Shown here one piece after another: positions 7,462 to 16,193 of a DNA stretch of 30,068 nucleotides. Each line of letters starts with the position of its first letter. Positions within the stretch are counted from its first letter, which is position 1. The translations under genes and the position numbers were made by a program. The notes beneath the pieces are model-generated. The model was not told where the DNA came from. It searched no databases and saw nothing but the letters and a program-made list of their open reading frames with translations. The stretch comes from a virus: positions 1 through 30,068 of the IMG/VR virus record IMGVR_UViG_3300021964_009396, one strand, 5' to 3'.

Positions 7462-8534
7462 GTAAACATATTATATTGACATTACAGAATCCTTTAGATG
7501 AAACAGATACATTAGACATCAAATACAATGTTATGGACACCACTATAGGTAATCAGTGGTTTGACCATTGTGTTAGTAATGTAAAAAATGAACCTAGGAT
7601 AGAAAAAAACTTTTGTTGGTTAGGGTGGAGAGACCCTAACCGCGATGTTCCTTTTTTGGCTAAAAAATTAGACGAGTGTGTGGATACAATCAATGAGTTT
7701 GCTGAATCGTATACTCCTCCTGCACATTTAAAGTTTGCACCCAATGTATGGAAAGACTATCGTATTGAAAAGAATTGGGAAGACATCTCTAATGATGATG
7801 CACTTAACCAACTACATCATCATTTTGAATTGTTGATGGGACAGGTTTGGGATGTTGCTCCTTACATGAGAACAGCAAGTCCTAAGGCAGCATACGCTAT
7901 AAGGCAATTGAATAATCTTGTACATGAGTTACAGTCTAGACGGTTTGCTGACACCCACCCACAAACTGTCGGCATGACTGTTGTTAGTTATTTAAATCCT
8001 GTTAGAGAATTATTTGCAGATGAATATTATGATAGTTTCTCATTAAACAGAGACTTTGGTGATATATTCTTACACTATGCACAAACAGGAAAAACACCTA
8101 TTGAGGCTTTTGAGGATAATGATGATTATATCTTCAATAATAATATTAACGCCTTACGTTATATGTCGGGTGAATTTAATATTTGGTGGAGCGAGTCTTC
8201 TACAGAAGAAGAAATAACAAGTAGAAAAGAAGAGCTAAAAAAGTGGTTATTTGATCGAGATGTAATTTTGCAAGAACAAGATGAATTTTGTTATTATGTA
8301 GACCACAACGGCGACAAACAAGGAATAGGTTGGTTGACTGTTGCTAAGATTGAACATGATTTTCCTAGTGATGCAGATTTGAAAGCAGAAGTTGTAAATA
8401 AATTAAACATCTACAAGTTGGCTTGTTACGAAAATAATGAAAAGGTAAGCGAGGTTGTTTGGGATTACAAGTGGAGTGACCCTGACTACGTTGAAAATGA
8501 AATTGAATATTTAACTCCACTGTTTCCGAGGTAA
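7458..8534 (+). CDS. Unknown protein X', larger paralogue of the protein at 2973-3812
   Basis: A 358-residue soluble acidic protein, ATGA overlap with the previous gene. Recognisable blocks are LNQLHHHFELLMGQVWD, YAIRQLNNLVHELQ, FGDIFLHYAQTGKTPIEAFEDND and EFNIWWSES, plus a Gly/aromatic C-terminal segment GIGWLTVAKIEHD. I have a weak memory of similar hypothetical proteins in marine phages beside radical SAM genes. Order and spacing of the LH-x-x-F, HEL and D-N blocks match the 279-residue protein upstream, so both probably descend from one ancestor. It separates radical SAM A2 from A3. No catalytic motif is evident. Confidence 0.7.
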   Translation: MSKHIILTLQNPLDETDTLDIKYNVMDTTIGNQWFDHCVSNVKNEPRIEKNFCWLGWRDPNRDVPFLAKKLDECVDTINEFAESYTPPAHLKFAPNVWKDYRIEKNWEDISNDDALNQLHHHFELLMGQVWDVAPYMRTASPKAAYAIRQLNNLVHELQSRRFADTHPQTVGMTVVSYLNPVRELFADEYYDSFSLNRDFGDIFLHYAQTGKTPIEAFEDNDDYIFNNNINALRYMSGEFNIWWSESSTEEEITSRKEELKKWLFDRDVILQEQDEFCYYVDHNGDKQGIGWLTVAKIEHDFPSDADLKAEVVNKLNIYKLACYENNEKVSEVVWDYKWSDPDYVENEIEYLTPLFPR

Positions 8535-8536
8535 CT

Positions 8537-9931
8537 ATGCCACATTCGTATGACCTATTAGATGTTAAAAACATTACCAACAAACTAAATGAAGTTGGTC
8601 CCGGTTTTTGTATGGCAAAGTGGTATCATGTTAGTATGCACTTACATACAGGACAAAACCATAGCTGCTATCATCCTGCACCTCACAAAATACCATTAGA
8701 AGAGGCACAGAAGAATCCTAACGTACTACATAACAGTCCTTTTAAGAAATCAGTAAGGAAAGAAATGTTAGCAGGCGGCCGCCCTTCAGAGTGTACTTAT
8801 TGTTGGGACGTAGAAGACTTAGGCCCTGATTACATATCGGATAGAATGTTAAGATCCTCTGAACAATGGTCAGTTCCTTTAATTGAAGAAACATCAAAAC
8901 TGACAGGTGATGAAGATGTATATCCAAGATATTTAGAACTTAATTTTAGTAATCGTTGTCAGTTTAAATGCAGTTATTGTGCGCCAATGGCAAGCTCGAC
9001 CTGGGTAAATGAAACCGATAAGTATGGTGACTGGCCTTTAGAAAATGAAATTAATGTTAGACAATATCAGAATATATCTTTTCAAAACGAAGGCACAAAG
9101 CACGGTGAAGAAGACTGTAATCCTTATATTAAAGTTTTTTGGGACTGGTTCCCCGAGGCTTATCCTCACGTACACACATTACGTTTTACAGGCGGTGAAC
9201 CCTTACTAAGCCCTAACGTGTTTAAGGTACTCGATTATGTTGCCGAACATCCTAGACCCGAGCTTAGGTTTGCTGTGAATAGTAATATGTCAGTACCTAA
9301 AAGAAATATTGAGAGGTTTCTTACTGTCACTAACGACTTGGTTAAAAATGGTAAGATATCTGGTTACGGCGTCTTTACAAGTGTAGATACTTGGGGACCT
9401 CAAGCAGAATGGATTCGCAACGGACTAGATATTGAAAAATATGAAAGTAATTTACACTACTATCTACAAAATTCAGCAACACCTTATATTAGCTTTATGG
9501 TAACTTTTTGTTTATTAGCTATCCCACGCTTTACTGACTTTTTGGATAAGGTTTTAGAATTTAGAAAAATTTATAACGTAGATCAATCATATCAACGTAT
9601 TAGTTTTGATACCCCATACACTGTCGAGCCACCTCACTTAACAGCACGTATTGCAGACGATTGGTTTGTTGAAAGACTAGAGTATACTTGTGATTATTTG
9701 TTAGAACGGGTGGATGATAACGATATAAATGCTTTTTCTACAGCAGAATATGAAAAGTTAAGACGTGTACTTGATTGGGTTAAACGTAGTAGGTATGAAG
9801 GCGAAGAACTTGCAATGAATCGTAGAGACTTTGCTGCTTTTGTAGATGAACATGATCGTAGAAGAGATACTGACTTTCACGCTGCCTTCCCAGAACTAAA
9901 AGACTTTTATACAATGTGTAAGGAATCCTAA
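8537..9931 (+). CDS. N-terminal twitch radical SAM enzyme A3
   Basis: A 464-residue paralogue of A1 and A2. ATG follows GAGG five bases earlier. Radical SAM motif CQFKCSYC (Cys141, 145, 148), FTGGEPLLS, auxiliary Cys at 25 (GFCMAKW), 44 (SCYHP) and 86/89 (ECTYCW). HKIPLEE and FKKSVRKEMLAGGRPSEC align with A1 and A2. The C-terminus DEHDRRRDTDFHAAFPELKDF carries the same terminal block as the others. The gene ends in TAATG with the next radical SAM gene. Presence of three closely related copies suggests either sequential reactions on similar groups or specialised partners. Confidence 0.88.
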   Translation: MPHSYDLLDVKNITNKLNEVGPGFCMAKWYHVSMHLHTGQNHSCYHPAPHKIPLEEAQKNPNVLHNSPFKKSVRKEMLAGGRPSECTYCWDVEDLGPDYISDRMLRSSEQWSVPLIEETSKLTGDEDVYPRYLELNFSNRCQFKCSYCAPMASSTWVNETDKYGDWPLENEINVRQYQNISFQNEGTKHGEEDCNPYIKVFWDWFPEAYPHVHTLRFTGGEPLLSPNVFKVLDYVAEHPRPELRFAVNSNMSVPKRNIERFLTVTNDLVKNGKISGYGVFTSVDTWGPQAEWIRNGLDIEKYESNLHYYLQNSATPYISFMVTFCLLAIPRFTDFLDKVLEFRKIYNVDQSYQRISFDTPYTVEPPHLTARIADDWFVERLEYTCDYLLERVDDNDINAFSTAEYEKLRRVLDWVKRSRYEGEELAMNRRDFAAFVDEHDRRRDTDFHAAFPELKDFYTMCKES

Positions 9932-11232
9932 TGAAAGATAAGTGGAATAAGACCCTTGAAAAATATTCTGATGAAGTGCAAGAGTCTTTTTGTATTCTTC
10001 CCTTTGTACATACATTTTTAAATACAGAGGGGGATGTTTTTCCTTGTTGTATATCTTGGGATGCTGAAAGAGGCAATTTAGTAGGCTATGTGAAAGATGA
10101 GTCTTTAGAAGATCTTTTTAACTCACCTAAAATGAAACAATTGAGATTGGATTTCATAAACGGCAAAAGAAGGCCAGACGTATGTGTTCGCTGTTACAAT
10201 TCAGAAGACAATGGGTTTCCAGCAGGAAGACATGGTAATAACCATGACCTGCAACATATGATTGAAGATGTAATATCAGCAACACAAGAGGATGGTTACT
10301 TAGACCCAAAACTAAAAAGCTGGGATATTCGTTTCAGTAATTTGTGTAATTTAAAATGTAGATCATGTGGTGACATATACAGCACGACTTGGGCAAAAGA
10401 AGATGCTGACTTTGGTATCAACAGGGGACAACAAGAGTTTAAGGCGTATGAAGGTGAAGACCCATTAAAGAACCAGTATGATAACGTAGAGAAAATTTAT
10501 TTTGCAGGCGGCGAACCTCTCATTATGCCCGAGCATTACAATACCCTTACTCAAATCATAAAAAAAGGACGAGCAAAAAAAGTTAGATTGGTATACAACA
10601 CTAACATGACTAAATTAAATTACAACAATAATTATTTGGTCGATTATTGGAAAGAATTTAAACAAGTAACACTTGGTTTAAGTATTGATAACTTTGGTGA
10701 TAGAGCAAACTACATTAGACACGGATCTGTAAAATGGCATAAGATAGAAAATAATATTAAACAGTTGGCAGAGTATTCTAAACAACCGAACTCTAATATG
10801 GATTACTTTTTCTCTCCTACCGTTAGTATTTTAAACGCATATACTCTGACAGATTTACACAGGCATTTTTATGAAGATGGTATGATGACAGGAATAGATG
10901 ATTTGTTGTTCAACATATTGTATCACCCAGCAGAACTATCATTCAATATTCTACCGGATTATCTAAAACAAGAAATACAAGACAAAATAAAACTTCACAT
11001 TGAGTGGATAAAAGATAATGGGGGAACTAGTAGATCTATAGATCAGTTTAATAGTTTTTCTGACTGTTTGAATGAAAAGATTGATGATCCGGAAAAAAAT
11101 ATAAAACAGTTTATACGAAGAACAAAAGAACTTGATGCTAGAAGAAATGAAAGTTTCCCTGACACCTTTCCTGAGTATGCAGAATGGTGGAACACAATAA
11201 CAAAAAATACAATAGACGTGGTTAACTTATGA
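9931..11232 (+). CDS. N-terminal SPASM/twitch radical SAM enzyme B1
   Basis: A 433-residue protein of a second subgroup. The N-terminus is strikingly like a SPASM domain: SFCILPFVHTFLNTEGDVFPCC (Cys21, 39, 40), a GNLVGYVKDESLEDLFNSPKM block and CVRC (85, 88). SPASM domains normally lie after the barrel, so the architecture is swapped. The radical SAM motif is CNLKCRSC (139, 143, 146) and the GGEP motif is in YFAGGEPLIMP. The C-terminal DARRNESFPDTFPEYAEWW block is shared with the A enzymes. It probably performs radical chemistry on a sugar, peptide or cofactor; known SPASM/twitch enzymes modify peptides (sactipeptides) or oxidise aminocyclitols (BtrN). Substrate not determinable here. Confidence 0.88.
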   Translation: MKDKWNKTLEKYSDEVQESFCILPFVHTFLNTEGDVFPCCISWDAERGNLVGYVKDESLEDLFNSPKMKQLRLDFINGKRRPDVCVRCYNSEDNGFPAGRHGNNHDLQHMIEDVISATQEDGYLDPKLKSWDIRFSNLCNLKCRSCGDIYSTTWAKEDADFGINRGQQEFKAYEGEDPLKNQYDNVEKIYFAGGEPLIMPEHYNTLTQIIKKGRAKKVRLVYNTNMTKLNYNNNYLVDYWKEFKQVTLGLSIDNFGDRANYIRHGSVKWHKIENNIKQLAEYSKQPNSNMDYFFSPTVSILNAYTLTDLHRHFYEDGMMTGIDDLLFNILYHPAELSFNILPDYLKQEIQDKIKLHIEWIKDNGGTSRSIDQFNSFSDCLNEKIDDPEKNIKQFIRRTKELDARRNESFPDTFPEYAEWWNTITKNTIDVVNL

Positions 11233-12518
11233 GCAAAGAATTACCTAAAACAATTTGTCCTCATCCGTGGCAACATTTACATTCATGGCCTGACGGGAAA
11301 GCTATGCTTTGTTGTGTAGCACATGGCGGAGTCAAAGGAGGAGAGGTCGGGGATTTCTCAAAGAACTCCTATGTTGAGATAATGAACAGCGATAAGATGA
11401 AACAAATTCGTAGTGATTTTTTAGCGGGTAAAAAACCACCTGAATGCAAGGCTTGTTGGGAAGCTGAAGATCTAGGCAAGCAAAGTTTTAGAAGTAATAC
11501 TCCTATACATAAAGAAGTCAGACAGTTAATGGAAGAAACTGACGCTGACGGTACTATGAAAGAAACTAAAATGTTTTATATGGATTATCGTTTTAGCAAT
11601 CTTTGCAATTTAGGATGTCAAACGTGTGGTAGTCCTCTGAGTAGCACTATTGCAAATAATAGAGAAAATAATTCATATGAGACTGATTTTTTAAAAAGAA
11701 AAAAGGTTCTGTCTGAAAGAGGTACAGTTACGTCTTTTGTTTATGCCAGACCAAACTTTATGGAAGAAGATGTTTATCCTTATTTAGATGACTGCCGAGG
11801 ATTTTATTTTGCTGGTGGCGAACCTTTAATGCACCAAGAACATTTGGATATTCTAAATTACTTGAATGATAATAAACTATACGATAAAACTATCTCATAC
11901 AGCACAAACCTATCATTATTGAAATGGAAAGGAATAAATTTTTTAGATATATGGAAGAACTTTAACAATATTATGTTTTGGTGTAGTATAGATGGTCACG
12001 GCAAACAGTTAGAGTATATCCGAGAGTTTTCAAAACATGACAGAGTATTTAAGAACTTAGATACATTGTTGAAATTAAAAGAGTCTCCCAATCCTGACAA
12101 ACCGTTTCAAGGTCATCAGGTTCGTATATGTTATACTCACAGTTTGTATAACTGTTATTATGTCCGAGAGTTTGTAGACTTCTTGTATGAAAATGGATTC
12201 TTAGATCGACTAAGTGACATTGAATTGAACTATGCTTATGGCGATAGTAATTGTCCTTCGTCATTACCTAACTTCGCAAAAGAAGAATTGAAGGCCAAAC
12301 GAAAAGAAGATCGTGAGGCAGAATCAATGCAATATATATTTAAGAAGTTTCCTAAATTTAAGCAATACTATGACACAGTAGACACCTTACTTGATAGCAA
12401 AAGTAACAATTACAGTTTTGATTTACTATGTTCTAATAAGTTTGTTGCTGACAAAGATAAGATAAAAGAAGCACTCCCTTGGCTTGCAAGTGTTATTGAA
12501 AGGCATAGAATTATATGA
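11229..12518 (+). CDS. N-terminal SPASM/twitch radical SAM enzyme B2
   Basis: A 429-residue protein. N-terminal auxiliary domain TICPHPWQHLHSWPDGKAMLCC (Cys10, 28, 29) with CKAC at 73/76; radical SAM motif CNLGCQTC (126, 130, 133); GGEP within YFAGGEPLMHQEH. The PHPW pattern and following SWPDGK closely match the dG-x-x-x-CC turn of SPASM domains. ATGA overlap with B1. The C-terminus lacks the RRN/FPE block in clear form but has EDREAESMQYIFKKFPKFKQYYDT in a related position followed by a longer tail, a difference from its neighbours. It is probably a distinct step in the same pathway. Confidence 0.86.
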   Translation: MSKELPKTICPHPWQHLHSWPDGKAMLCCVAHGGVKGGEVGDFSKNSYVEIMNSDKMKQIRSDFLAGKKPPECKACWEAEDLGKQSFRSNTPIHKEVRQLMEETDADGTMKETKMFYMDYRFSNLCNLGCQTCGSPLSSTIANNRENNSYETDFLKRKKVLSERGTVTSFVYARPNFMEEDVYPYLDDCRGFYFAGGEPLMHQEHLDILNYLNDNKLYDKTISYSTNLSLLKWKGINFLDIWKNFNNIMFWCSIDGHGKQLEYIREFSKHDRVFKNLDTLLKLKESPNPDKPFQGHQVRICYTHSLYNCYYVREFVDFLYENGFLDRLSDIELNYAYGDSNCPSSLPNFAKEELKAKRKEDREAESMQYIFKKFPKFKQYYDTVDTLLDSKSNNYSFDLLCSNKFVADKDKIKEALPWLASVIERHRII

Positions 12519-13714
12519 CAAATTGTATTAATGTATATAAAGGATTACGTTACACCAACAGCGGTGAAGTTATGTTTTGCTGTAAGAGTGAAAACTGGCT
12601 AGACGATAAAGACGGTAATCGCTGTAAAATAGATACTCACACATTTGATGAAGCCTTAAACGGAAAACAGGCTACAGAGATACGTGACGCTTTAGAGAAA
12701 GGAATCAAACACAAAAACTGCCAAAAGTGCTGGGATGAAGAGGCTTCTGGTATTGCAAGTAAGCGTATGCTTGATAATGATAGAGCTCAAAGATACTGGG
12801 GTCTGGATTATCTGCGGGATACAACTGTGCAGGCAGAAATTGTTGAACTTAATTTAGGAACAGTTTGTAATCTAAAGTGTAGAATCTGTGGTCCTTGGTC
12901 AAGTAGTAAATGGGTGAAAGAACACTATGCAGTTTTAGCCAAAGGTGAACCTTTTGACAAATACATGGAAAGAATATATCAGTGGCAGGGAAACTGGGAA
13001 GAAGATAGTCCTGCATGGGAGAACATAGAAAACAATTTGCCTAATTTGAAACAAATTGACTTTTATGGAGGAGAACCTTTCCTTGTTGACAAGAACTGGG
13101 AAATTCTACAAAAAAGTGTAGACGAAGGTTATGCAAAAGATCAAATACTTCACTTTAATACAAATGCTACAACATACAAAGAAGAACATATAGAGACACT
13201 TAAAAAATTCAAAAGTGTTCTTATTAGTCTGTCTATAGACGATATTGGAGAAAGATTCGAGTTTCAAAGACATCCGGCAAAATGGGATGTGGTATCTGAA
13301 AACTTACAAAAATTTATCGAACTTAATAAATCTAATCCTCAAATAGATCTTTTGGTTTGTGTTACAGTTAATAATTTAAATGTATATTATATGACTGAGA
13401 TTATGCACTACTTTGAAAAACAAAAAGTACAATACTATGCAAACTATTTGCACTTTCCAGCATACTATAATATAAGAAATATGAAACAGGAATTGAAGTC
13501 AAAGGTTGCAGATAAATATGCTAGGACTAGGACAGGTTTGACCACGTACTCGCTTGAAAATTTAAAAAGAATTACCACTTACATGGAAAATCATATAAGC
13601 ACACAGGGTCCTTGGGAAGAATTTTTGAATATAACAAAAGCCAAAGATGATTACAGAAAAGAATCTTTTGCTGACACTTTCCCTGAGTGGTCAAAAATTA
13701 TAGAGGAAAACTAA
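12515..13714 (+). CDS. N-terminal SPASM/twitch radical SAM enzyme B3
   Basis: A 399-residue protein. Auxiliary Cys at 4 (TNCINVYKG), 22/23 (VMFCC) and 69/72 (NCQKCW); radical SAM motif CNLKCRIC (118, 122, 125); GGEP in DFYGGEPFLVD. The C-terminus KDDYRKESFADTFPEWSK is the family's terminal block. ATGA overlap upstream, TAATG overlap downstream with an oxygenase-like gene. The N-terminus is shorter than in B1/B2, beginning almost directly at the first auxiliary Cys, so the annotated start at 12515 is well constrained by the overlap. Confidence 0.86.
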   Translation: MTNCINVYKGLRYTNSGEVMFCCKSENWLDDKDGNRCKIDTHTFDEALNGKQATEIRDALEKGIKHKNCQKCWDEEASGIASKRMLDNDRAQRYWGLDYLRDTTVQAEIVELNLGTVCNLKCRICGPWSSSKWVKEHYAVLAKGEPFDKYMERIYQWQGNWEEDSPAWENIENNLPNLKQIDFYGGEPFLVDKNWEILQKSVDEGYAKDQILHFNTNATTYKEEHIETLKKFKSVLISLSIDDIGERFEFQRHPAKWDVVSENLQKFIELNKSNPQIDLLVCVTVNNLNVYYMTEIMHYFEKQKVQYYANYLHFPAYYNIRNMKQELKSKVADKYARTRTGLTTYSLENLKRITTYMENHISTQGPWEEFLNITKAKDDYRKESFADTFPEWSKIIEEN

Positions 13715-14334
13715 TGAATATTTCACAGCCGTTTAAAGGAGTTCCTTTGTGGGAATTTAGCGGTTTAGATATTCCCGATATAGATCCTTACAGTTACAAG
13801 ACAGTTTCTGCACAGGAAAGTAAACCTGTAATGTCAGATGAAATGTACAAAAAGAGAACTGTAATTGAATATTCCGATTTGAAAGATTGTGAAAATTATG
13901 CTAAGGTTCAGACGCAGATCGAAAAAGTAATTACTGCCATACAAAAACAATCTACTGAAATGATTTATATTGAAGATGGTGATTATAAAACTTTACTGCT
14001 TATGATAAACGCATGGAATATGCGTCACTATAAAAATACTGAGTTTGTTATAGACAAAAAGGGATTCAACATGGGTTATCATTTAGATAACCGGAATATA
14101 AAGTGTAATTTATTTTTAAACTTAAAAGATAATATATCTTCTACTGAGTTTATGATATTGAATCGACCTCTTCCTTGGACACATGAATCATTTGTATGTG
14201 ACAAAAAAGAATGGAAAGGTCCTTCTCAAAAAGGCTCAGGATATTTTTATTTCAATGAAGATAGACTTTGGCACAAAATTGAAGTAGAAGATGATGAGAG
14301 ATTAATCGCAATGATGGGAGTGACGATGGAATGA
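13714..14334 (+). CDS. Double-stranded beta-helix protein, possible 2-oxoglutarate/Fe(II) oxygenase
   Basis: I choose ATG 13714, which overlaps the previous stop and has GAGG nine bases upstream; an upstream in-frame ATG at 13687 would intrude into the radical SAM gene. The 206-residue product shows a jelly-roll pattern: YHLDNRNIKCNLFLNLKDN with His123-x-Asp125, FYFNEDRLWHKIEVEDDERLIAM with His187 and Arg196. HxD...H...R spacing is the iron and 2-oxoglutarate binding signature. If active it would hydroxylate the product of the cluster. A cupin-type metal protein without oxygenase activity is the main alternative. Confidence 0.55.
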   Translation: MNISQPFKGVPLWEFSGLDIPDIDPYSYKTVSAQESKPVMSDEMYKKRTVIEYSDLKDCENYAKVQTQIEKVITAIQKQSTEMIYIEDGDYKTLLLMINAWNMRHYKNTEFVIDKKGFNMGYHLDNRNIKCNLFLNLKDNISSTEFMILNRPLPWTHESFVCDKKEWKGPSQKGSGYFYFNEDRLWHKIEVEDDERLIAMMGVTME

Positions 14335-14990
14335 ATATTGTTATTGTTGGACCGGGTAGCGACCCAAAAAGATTTGGTACCTATTTTGTAAATAAAGCCG
14401 AAGAACAAGAACACAATGTAATAAAGTTTTCTTATAGATTAAATACAGAGTCTCCGGAAGAAATAGGTGACAGATTTGAAAGCGTTATTGAACCGCTTGA
14501 ACAAATAGACTTATTGTTGTATAATTCTATAGGAGGATTTTATCCGGGAGAGCCTTCTAATTACACTTCAACCCACGATGTAAAATTTTCAGATTGGCAA
14601 ACAGGAATACTTATCAATGCTGCATTGCCTCATATGTTTTCTGTAAAGTGTCTGAAAAAGATGAATGATAGGTCGGGTATTGTGTTTTTAACATCTTCTG
14701 CATCATACTTAATTAACAGAGATAATTTTATACAAATGGCTGGTTACTTTGGTACTAAGGGTGCTATGAATCAGCTGATGAGGGCTCTTGCAGAATACAA
14801 TGATAAAAATGCTACAGTTTGTTGTATGGCACCACACATACCATACGATCAACCTGATATGGCAGAGAAAATTATGGATAAATTGACCAAATATATTTTG
14901 AGAATTCATAAAGACGATACTGGAAAAATTCTACAGTGTTATCCGCCAGACGGCAATGTATTTTATCACACAGGAGGAGTAAATCCGTGA
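14331..14990 (+). CDS. Short-chain dehydrogenase/reductase (SDR)-like oxidoreductase
   Basis: A 219-residue Rossmann protein starting with MNIVIVGPGSDPKRFGTYFV (glycine-rich dinucleotide loop 7-16), LLLYNSIGGFYPGE in the NNAG position, VFLTSSASYLI with Ser122/123, and YFGTKGAMNQL with Tyr139 and Lys143 as the catalytic YxxxK pair. It would oxidise or reduce a hydroxyl or keto group using NAD(P). ATGA overlap with the oxygenase-like gene. The glycine loop deviates from the classical TGxxxGxG, so cofactor binding is inferred. Another SDR lies at 24383. Confidence 0.72.
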   Translation: MNIVIVGPGSDPKRFGTYFVNKAEEQEHNVIKFSYRLNTESPEEIGDRFESVIEPLEQIDLLLYNSIGGFYPGEPSNYTSTHDVKFSDWQTGILINAALPHMFSVKCLKKMNDRSGIVFLTSSASYLINRDNFIQMAGYFGTKGAMNQLMRALAEYNDKNATVCCMAPHIPYDQPDMAEKIMDKLTKYILRIHKDDTGKILQCYPPDGNVFYHTGGVNP

Positions 14991-15103
14991 ATAAAGAAAA
15001 ACAAGAAGAAACAGAGATTGAAGAAGAGGAATTAGAACTTGATCCGGAGATATTAGAAAAATTAGAAAAGTTAAAAGAAGCAGACCCCTTCATCTATGAC
15101 TAA
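14987..15103 (+). CDS. 38-residue very acidic peptide before a radical SAM gene
   Basis: GTG start at 14987 seven bases after AGGAGG-like GGAGGAGT (14972-14979), the strongest Shine-Dalgarno in the cluster. The reading frame overlaps the SDR stop by four bases and the next radical SAM gene by eight. The peptide is Glu/Lys-rich with the C-terminal segment LDPEILEKLEKLKEADPFIYD, predicted helix then a hydrophobic DPFIYD end. It has no Cys. A tiny gene placed immediately before a SPASM-type radical SAM gene could be a substrate peptide, a leader-like binding protein or a small subunit. None of these is shown by sequence; existence of the gene is supported by its RBS and overlaps. Confidence 0.65.
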   Translation: MNKEKQEETEIEEEELELDPEILEKLEKLKEADPFIYD

Positions 15104-16193
15104 AGAAGCTGACACCTTTTGTATTTTGCCTTGGGTGTCAGCTGTCTACGCACCTAATAAAATGAACTTGATTTGTTGTCGTGCATTTGAAGAGGTGACA
15201 GAATATACTTTGGATGCTGTTAATTCAAAGTCACATAAACATTTAAGAGAAACATTGGGTAAAGGTATTCAAGATCCAATATGTAAAAGATGTTGGTTTG
15301 ATGAAAAAGCCGGTATATCTAGTTATAGACAAGACTTTAATAATGTTTTTAAAAACATCATAACAACTGATGCTTACGATCCTCCTAAGCTTAGATTTTT
15401 AGAATACACACCCAACAATGTATGTAATCTTGCCTGTAGAATGTGTAACTCTTTGTACTCAACAAGAATATATGCTAGGGAAAAACAGCTAAAAGAAAAA
15501 ATATGGAGTAAAGATGCTCATTATACTGACTGGAGAGATTTAGACCTAACACACTTACAAGAGCTAAAATTAATGGGCGGCGAACCCATGTATTTAAAAG
15601 AACATTTAGAAATGTTAAAGTATTTAGATGACATAGGTGTCCTAAAAGATTTATGTCTCACTTTGATAACAAACTGCACACATTCTATGTCAGATGAATG
15701 GAAACGAGTATTAAATAAAATTAGAAAGTTACATTTGGTATTAAGTGTAGATGCTGTCGGTCCAGTAAACGATTATATCCGCCAATATTCTAATTGGAAG
15801 GAAGTTGATAAGAATGTCAACGAATTTATTCAATACAAAAAAGACCTACCAGTGGGTAAGGTACATATAACCTTTAACTGCACTGTTGGGTTATACAATG
15901 TTAATAAAACCAAAGAACTTGAATTATATTCAAACGACAAAAAAATTGACTGTTACTTCAATCCGTTGAAGTTCCCGGAGTATCAGTCATTGTTCTACAT
16001 AAGCGAAGAACATAAAAAAGTATTAATAGAAAATAAAGGTGTGACCGAAAAATTACATCATGTTCTATTAGAGCCTGAAAAAAATGTAGTGTCTAAACAA
16101 AACTTTGTAGAAATGACCGACAAGACAGATAAGTTTTATAATAAATATTTAAAAGACTATAACCAAGAGATATACGAGTTGTTCTATGATTAG
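15096..16193 (+). CDS. N-terminal SPASM/twitch radical SAM enzyme B4
   Basis: A 365-residue, smallest member of the array. N-terminal auxiliary domain TFCILPWVSAVYAPNKMNLICC (Cys9, 27, 28) with CKRC at 63/66; radical SAM motif CNLACRMC (110, 114, 117); GGEP in LMGGEPMYLKEH. The C-terminal block shared by the other members is replaced by MTDKTDKFYNKYLKDYNQEIYELF. It overlaps the acidic peptide gene upstream and the carbamoyltransferase downstream. It is the last radical SAM enzyme of the 17 kb block and is likely functionally paired with one of these neighbours. Confidence 0.86.
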   Translation: MTKEADTFCILPWVSAVYAPNKMNLICCRAFEEVTEYTLDAVNSKSHKHLRETLGKGIQDPICKRCWFDEKAGISSYRQDFNNVFKNIITTDAYDPPKLRFLEYTPNNVCNLACRMCNSLYSTRIYAREKQLKEKIWSKDAHYTDWRDLDLTHLQELKLMGGEPMYLKEHLEMLKYLDDIGVLKDLCLTLITNCTHSMSDEWKRVLNKIRKLHLVLSVDAVGPVNDYIRQYSNWKEVDKNVNEFIQYKKDLPVGKVHITFNCTVGLYNVNKTKELELYSNDKKIDCYFNPLKFPEYQSLFYISEEHKKVLIENKGVTEKLHHVLLEPEKNVVSKQNFVEMTDKTDKFYNKYLKDYNQEIYELFYD

